This document shows positions 8,422-11,360 of a DNA stretch of 11,360 nt, in pieces. The DNA comes from an uncultured Anaerococcus sp. Its GTDB lineage: Bacteria; Bacillota; Clostridia; Tissierellales; Peptoniphilaceae. Under the pieces are notes generated by a model. The model made no database searches, had not been told where the DNA came from, and saw only the letters and a list, made by a program, of their open reading frames with translations. Position numbers and translations under genes: made by a program. Numbering within the stretch: the first letter of the stretch is position 1; every line of letters starts with the position of its first letter. Location: the NCBI RefSeq assembly GCF_937934665.1, contig NZ_CALGYW010000017.1, positions 1 to 11,360 on the forward strand, given 5' to 3'.

Positions 8422-8434
8422 TATTCATAACTAA

Positions 8435-8440
8435 ATTATA
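8435..8440 (-). promoter_or_regulatory. extended -10 of the ntp operon promoter
   Basis: On the minus strand the sequence TGATATAAT gives a perfect TATAAT preceded by the extended-10 TG. No good -35 box is found 16-18 bases upstream; ACCCGT is at the 17-base position. Transcription would start near 8428, leaving a leader of about 20 nt before the ntpF ATG. This is the only promoter-like site between ntpF and the divergent gene on this strand. Confidence 0.7.
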
Positions 8441-8449
8441 TCATATTTT

Positions 8450-8464
8450 TACCCAAAACGGGTA
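8450..8464. promoter_or_regulatory. inverted repeat between divergent promoters, possible operator
   Basis: TACCCAAAACGGGTA is a 15-bp dyad with perfect 5-bp arms around a 5-bp centre. It covers the -35 position of the ntp promoter, and its right arm overlaps the -10 of the lipoprotein promoter. A protein bound here could therefore act on both genes. No regulator is recognised from the sequence, and 5-bp arms could arise by chance. Confidence 0.35.
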
Positions 8465-8468
8465 TAAT
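8463..8468 (+). promoter_or_regulatory. -10 box of the lipoprotein gene promoter
   Basis: A perfect TATAAT lies 43 bases before the lipoprotein ATG. Transcription would start near 8475, with a leader of about 37 nt. No convincing -35 box or extended TG is present, so the promoter may be weak or activator-dependent. Confidence 0.5.
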
Positions 8469-8511
8469 CTAGACAAAATAAGCTAAATATTTTAAATTTT
8501 CGAGGAAAAAT

Positions 8512-9600
8512 ATGAAAAAAAACCTAATCCTACTAATAATTGCCCTTTTTAGTGTAGGGTGCGCAAAAGAAAATAAAATAAATGAAGAAACTTACGCCCT
8601 GGCAAAACTTGATAATTTCACCCAAGATAAGAGTCTTTACACAGATAAAAGACTAATAGCCTACCCATCATCAGTTACAAAAGATGATAGGACCTACACA
8701 AAAAAAGACCTAGACAACCTAGACTATAACAAGGAAGTAAAACTTCAAGACATATATTTTAGAATACCGGAAAGATGCGAAATCTTCAAAAAAGATGAAA
8801 GCTACTTTGTAGACTTTCCCATAGACCCATCCTATAAGGTTTTAATAAGTTTTAAAAATATAAAGAGAGACTACGATCTTATAGACCTTTCCCAAAAAAT
8901 AATCAAAGAAAATAATCTTAAAGATAAGCTAAGGTCAAAACCCCTTAGGAATAAATTTAATGACATAGATAGCGCATATTTTATAAGTGAAGACGGCAAA
9001 GGTCAATCAACTCACTTTTTTATAAAAGGGCAAAACTCGACCATATATTTTCTAATAAAAGAAACTAATACCAAATCCAGCGGGAAAATTATGGCTGATA
9101 TCCTAATGACATCCTACCTAGCAGGTAACGACCCAGTCGAAGTAAGAAAATCATTCAAATCCTACAGCAATAACCTGTCAGTCTATGCCACAAAAAAAAT
9201 AATCCTTGATGGACTCACTATGAAAATCCCAGAAAACTTCTACCTAAACCAAGAAGAAGACGGCCTAAAATCTTACCTGGCCAAAAAAGATAACGAGGTT
9301 ATAGGAGAGATAATAATAAAAGAAGATAAAATAGACGGCAATAACTACGATTGCTACAGCCTAAACTCAGGAGATATAATCTACCCAATCCAGCTAATAA
9401 ATATGGGTGAAGTTAAGGAAAAAAACGGCATCTTAGAAGGAGAAATCAGACTCGTATCAAGAGAAAACACCCTCACAGGCAAAAAATTTGTAATACAAAA
9501 TGACGATACTTACCAAACAATAATAATAGTAGGCCCCTTTGCTAATAAGTCCCTCGTCCTATCCATGGCAGATTCTATACGAGATACGATAGAAAGATAG
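8512..9600 (+). CDS. predicted lipoprotein with two related domains, function unknown
   Basis: I do not recognise a named family in this 362-aa protein. The N-terminus MKKNLILLIIALFSVGC is a short lipoprotein signal with lipobox SVGC. Cleavage before C17 would anchor the protein on the outer face of the membrane. After a polar linker (18 to about 75) there seem to be two copies of one fold. About 78-204 begins with IYFRIPERCEIF and ends with a strand (STIYFLIKE) and a helix (KIMADILMTSYL). About 229-360 begins with LTMKIPENFYLN and ends with a strand (TYQTIIIVG) and a helix (VLSMADSIRDTI). That layout recalls PsbP/DcrB-like small lipoproteins, but this is only a structural guess. The ATG has GAGGA about 6 bases upstream. 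It is divergent from the ATPase operon, and its stop codon abuts a parS site. Confidence 0.85.
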   Translation: MKKNLILLIIALFSVGCAKENKINEETYALAKLDNFTQDKSLYTDKRLIAYPSSVTKDDRTYTKKDLDNLDYNKEVKLQDIYFRIPERCEIFKKDESYFVDFPIDPSYKVLISFKNIKRDYDLIDLSQKIIKENNLKDKLRSKPLRNKFNDIDSAYFISEDGKGQSTHFFIKGQNSTIYFLIKETNTKSSGKIMADILMTSYLAGNDPVEVRKSFKSYSNNLSVYATKKIILDGLTMKIPENFYLNQEEDGLKSYLAKKDNEVIGEIIIKEDKIDGNNYDCYSLNSGDIIYPIQLINMGEVKEKNGILEGEIRLVSRENTLTGKKFVIQNDDTYQTIIIVGPFANKSLVLSMADSIRDTIER

Positions 9601-9616
9601 TGTTTCACGTGAAACA
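9601..9616. other. parS: parS chromosome-partitioning site
   Basis: TGTTTCACGTGAAACA is a perfect 16-bp palindrome identical to the consensus parS site bound by chromosomal ParB (Spo0J). It begins on the base after the lipoprotein TAG and lies in the gap between two convergent genes. ParB loads at such sites, slides as a CTP-bound clamp, and recruits SMC/condensin to the origin region. In most bacteria chromosomal parS sites cluster around oriC, so this places the window in the origin-proximal domain by inference. Confidence 0.93.
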
Positions 9617-9640
9617 AATGCTTAAAAAATATTTCAAAAC

Positions 9641-9670
9641 AAAAAACAGAGCCAACCAGCTCTGTTTTTT
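9641..9670. terminator. bidirectional intrinsic terminator
   Basis: A perfect stem is formed by AAAAAACAGAGC (9641-9652) and GCTCTGTTTTTT (9659-9670) around the loop CAACCA. The six-base A and T flanks give a U-tract in both directions. It should stop the plus-strand lipoprotein transcript and, in the other direction, the nrdB transcript, whose stop codon is only 9 bases away. Confidence 0.92.
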
Positions 9671-9679
9671 AATCTTATT

Positions 9680-10738
9680 TTATAGATCATCCTCAATTAT
9701 AGATGATTTAGAATAGGCAGTTACCTTAGCTTCGAAAAAGTCAGTCTTAACTGCGTTTGGATCTGAGTACTCATCTACCCATTTCATTGCTTGAGGTATT
9801 TCTGTATAACCCTCAAAAAGTGGCTCAAACCCAAGTCCTAGGGCACGGAGATTTCCTAGGTATTTGATATAATCTTCAATCATAGTTGTAGATAAGCCTG
9901 CTATATTATCACCAATAGCGTACTTACCCCATTCAATCTCTTGGCGAACTCCTTCTTTTAGCATCTGTCTATAAATCTCTGTAGCCTCTGGAGTGAAAAG
10001 ATCAGGTCTTTCCTTCTTAAGGTCGTTAATCAAGGACCTAAAAAGCCATAGGTGGGTATTTTCGTCCCTGTTGATGTATCTAATTTCTTGAACTGTTCCA
10101 GGCATCTTTCCATTTCTACCGAGATTGTAGAAGAATGAAAATCCTGAATAGAAATAGACTCCTTCAAGGATGTAGTTTGCAATTAGCGCCTTAACAAACT
10201 TAAATTCATTATCATCTTCTAAAAATTCGTTGTACTGCTCACCTATAAATTCGTTACGTCTTAGAAGGTGGTCATCTTCCTTCCAAAGGTATAAAATCCT
10301 AGTCCTCTCCTCTGGAGAACAGATAGTATCAAGAATATAAGAATAGGACTGAGAATGGATTGATTCTTGGTAGGTTTGTATTGACAAACAAAGGTTAATC
10401 TCATTTGCAGTCACATAGGTTTGTAGGTTAGGTAAATTTGCAGTTTGGATAGAATCAAGATAGGTTAAAAAAGAAATAATCATATCATAGGCTCTTTTTT
10501 CATGCTTATCAAGCTTCCTATAATCTTTTATATCTTGGTTTAAATTTACCTCTTCTGGGATCCAGAAATTGTTCATAGCCTGCCTATACCAGTCACTAGT
10601 CCAGGTGTATTTTAGATTATTAAAGTCGTTAAGGTTGGTAGTATTGCCTTGGATAATTTTTCTCTTAGCAAGATCAATATCCCCATCCTCATTAAAAATA
10701 CCACGTTTTTCGACTTCTCTTTTTCTACTTTCTTCCAT
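9680..10738 (-). CDS. nrdB: class I ribonucleotide reductase, beta (radical-generating) subunit
   Basis: This 352-aa protein is the small subunit of aerobic-type ribonucleotide reductase. Its dimetal site makes the radical that the alpha subunit uses to convert ribonucleotides to deoxyribonucleotides for DNA synthesis. All six metal ligands are visible by alignment to E. coli NrdB: D95 (YLDSIQ), E125 and H128 (YQESIHSQSY), E192 (YILEGVYFY), and E226 and H229 (RDENTHL). Y132, four residues after H128, fits the radical tyrosine. The acidic C-terminus (SIIEDDL), with Y342 just before it, suits docking and radical transfer to the alpha subunit. The ATG follows AGGAGGTAATA, which overlaps the stop of the membrane-protein gene 9 nt upstream, so the two are co-transcribed. 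No alpha subunit gene is in the window. Ia versus Ib subclass is uncertain (DSIQ favours NrdB), as is the metal. Confidence 0.95.
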   Translation of the reverse strand: MEESRKREVEKRGIFNEDGDIDLAKRKIIQGNTTNLNDFNNLKYTWTSDWYRQAMNNFWIPEEVNLNQDIKDYRKLDKHEKRAYDMIISFLTYLDSIQTANLPNLQTYVTANEINLCLSIQTYQESIHSQSYSYILDTICSPEERTRILYLWKEDDHLLRRNEFIGEQYNEFLEDDNEFKFVKALIANYILEGVYFYSGFSFFYNLGRNGKMPGTVQEIRYINRDENTHLWLFRSLINDLKKERPDLFTPEATEIYRQMLKEGVRQEIEWGKYAIGDNIAGLSTTMIEDYIKYLGNLRALGLGFEPLFEGYTEIPQAMKWVDEYSDPNAVKTDFFEAKVTAYSKSSIIEDDL

Positions 10739-10747
10739 TATTACCTC

Positions 10748-11128
10748 CTAGGAAATAACATTTAAAACAATAGATGAAACTATTGATAAAACAATTGACG
10801 CAATAACCAAACTAAATAAGTGGGAATCAATATAGGCTCCCTCAACAAATTTAAAGGCCAGATATAAAACAAAAGCCGAGATGACGAGGGAAAATAAACC
10901 CAAGGTCAAAAATGTAATAGGAAAAGCAAAAAACCTAAGAATAGGTTCAACCACTTTTTGAAGCAAGGTCAAAACAGCCGCAGTAATAAGAAGGGCAGAA
11001 GATTTCTCAAAAGAAATATGACTAATAAACTTGCTCATTAAAAACAATGAGATTGCATTTGCAATAAATAGAATTAACAAAACATTACTCCTTTTCTTAA
11101 CTAAAGATTTTTTTCTTAGTCTACTCAA
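10748..11128 (-). CDS. YvlD/Phage_holin_4_2-family four-helix membrane protein
   Basis: This 126-aa integral membrane protein has a basic N-terminus (RKKSLVKKR). Four hydrophobic segments follow at about 15-33, 42-60, 66-92 and 103-125. The central motif EPILRFFAFPITFLTLGLF (61-79) is the hallmark of the YvlD family, which Pfam names Phage_holin_4_2. Most members are chromosomal proteins of unknown role, and nothing phage-like surrounds this one. The start is TTG at 11128-11126, chosen because AAGGAG lies exactly six bases upstream and the next ATG (codon 31) would remove the first helix. Its TAG stop sits within the ribosome binding site of nrdB, making a two-gene operon. A functional link to nucleotide reduction is not evident. 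Confidence 0.9.
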   Translation of the reverse strand: MSRLRKKSLVKKRSNVLLILFIANAISLFLMSKFISHISFEKSSALLITAAVLTLLQKVVEPILRFFAFPITFLTLGLFSLVISAFVLYLAFKFVEGAYIDSHLFSLVIASIVLSIVSSIVLNVIS

Positions 11129-11140
11129 AATAAACTCCTT
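11126..11140 (-). promoter_or_regulatory. ribosome binding site that fixes the TTG start of the yvlD-like gene
   Basis: AAGGAG, six bases (TTTATT), then TTG, the same geometry as the ntpA start. This supports a 126-aa product with all four membrane helices. Confidence 0.82.
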
Positions 11141-11171
11141 TTTTCATAAAACAAAATATATCTTATATATT

Positions 11172-11180
11172 ATTATACCA
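11172..11180 (-). promoter_or_regulatory. extended -10 promoter of the yvlD-like/nrdB operon
   Basis: On the minus strand TGGTATAAT is a perfect TATAAT with the extended TG. Transcription would start near 11165, about 37 nt before the TTG start. The -35 position (TAATAA, 11195-11200) is poor, as is common for extended -10 promoters. Confidence 0.7.
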
Positions 11181-11196
11181 GATATTATTAGTTTTT

Positions 11197-11211
11197 ATTA
11201 TCCAAGATAAT
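11197..11211. promoter_or_regulatory. 15-bp dyad over the -35 position, possible operator
   Basis: ATTATCCAAGATAAT is an inverted repeat with perfect 6-bp arms around CAA. It overlaps the -35 position of the promoter that drives the membrane protein and nrdB, where a bound repressor would block polymerase. It does not match the NrdR box I know of. In DNA this AT-rich, chance is a real alternative. Confidence 0.35.
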
Positions 11212-11264
11212 TTATTTTCTTTTTCAATCCGATATTAAATTTTTCTTTATTTAATTTTTTCTTT

Positions 11265-11346
11265 GTAGTTTGGTAATATAAATGATTTTTCTACTTACTA
11301 TATAACGTCGTAATTTGGTAATATATATGATTTTTCTATAAACTAT
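11265..11346. repeat. two imperfect 37-bp direct repeats in AT-rich non-coding DNA
   Basis: The copies are 11265-11301 and 11310-11346, 45 bp apart and matching at 32 of 37 positions. The shared core reads TTTGGTAATATA, then ATGATTTTTCTA. No open frame covers them. They lie 80-170 bp upstream of the yvlD-like/nrdB promoter, and more copies could lie beyond the right edge. Nature unknown: binding sites for a regulator or remnants of a small intergenic repeat are both possible. Confidence 0.7.
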
Positions 11347-11360
11347 TGAATCTTCGTCAA

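Noticed and set aside
9601..9616. parS palindrome as a transcription terminator
   Set aside because: No T-tract follows either side, and a proper terminator with U-tracts lies 24 bp further on.
10748..11128. Phage holin or prophage remnant
   Set aside because: The family name is historical. The protein is a YvlD-type chromosomal membrane protein, with no lysin, integrase or phage structural genes nearby.
11265..11346. CRISPR array fragment
   Set aside because: Only two copies, 5 mismatches between them, and a gap of 8 bp between repeats, far too short for a spacer. No cas genes are present.
11129..11360. Replication origin, given the AT-rich DNA, repeats and nearby parS
   Set aside because: Only isolated 7-of-9 matches to the DnaA box (for example TTATCCAAG at 11198) are seen; similar ones occur inside genes. 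There is no cluster of DnaA boxes and no dnaA or dnaN gene.

Overview
The window looks like chromosomal DNA of a low-GC, AT-rich Gram-positive anaerobe. Strong AGGAGG-type ribosome binding sites, extended -10 promoters, frequent AGA/AGG and ATA codons, and a V-type ATPase operon in the Enterococcus hirae ntp order all fit Firmicutes. My best guess is a Tissierellia-like coccus (Anaerococcus, Peptoniphilus or Finegoldia type), but this is inference and the genus cannot be fixed from the sequence alone.

Positions 15-8408 (minus strand) hold nine tightly packed genes for a V-type (V/A-type) rotary ATPase. In transcription order they are ntpF (peripheral-stalk G/H-like), ntpI (membrane stator), ntpK (rotor ring), ntpE (stalk), ntpC (coupler), ntpG (subunit F), ntpA (catalytic), ntpB (regulatory) and ntpD (central shaft). 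Genes overlap by 4-14 nt or lie a few nt apart, so this is one translationally coupled operon. It starts from an extended -10 promoter near 8440 and runs off the left edge, where the window ends just after the ntpD stop. The rotor subunit carries every side chain known to coordinate Na+ in E. hirae NtpK, so the enzyme is probably a sodium pump or sodium-driven ATP synthase.

Positions 8409-8511 form a short divergent promoter region with a TACCC-N5-GGGTA dyad between the two -10 boxes. To its right, 8512-9600 (plus strand) encodes an unrecognised lipoprotein that seems to contain two copies of one domain.

The convergent gap at 9601-9679 holds a perfect 16-bp parS centromere site directly after the lipoprotein stop codon, followed by a strong bidirectional terminator. 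The parS site suggests that the window lies in the origin-proximal part of the chromosome.

Positions 9680-11128 (minus strand) carry a two-gene operon: a four-helix membrane protein of the YvlD/Phage_holin_4_2 family (TTG start), then a class I ribonucleotide reductase beta subunit with all metal ligands and the radical tyrosine. No alpha subunit gene is in the window. Positions 11129-11360 are AT-rich and non-coding, with the operon's extended -10 promoter, a 15-bp dyad over its -35 position, and two 37-bp imperfect direct repeats at the right edge.

Most of the window is ordinary housekeeping DNA. I see no defence system, mobile element, tRNA, rRNA or CRISPR array. The most useful non-coding observation is the parS site. 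The least explained items are the two-domain lipoprotein and the edge repeats.
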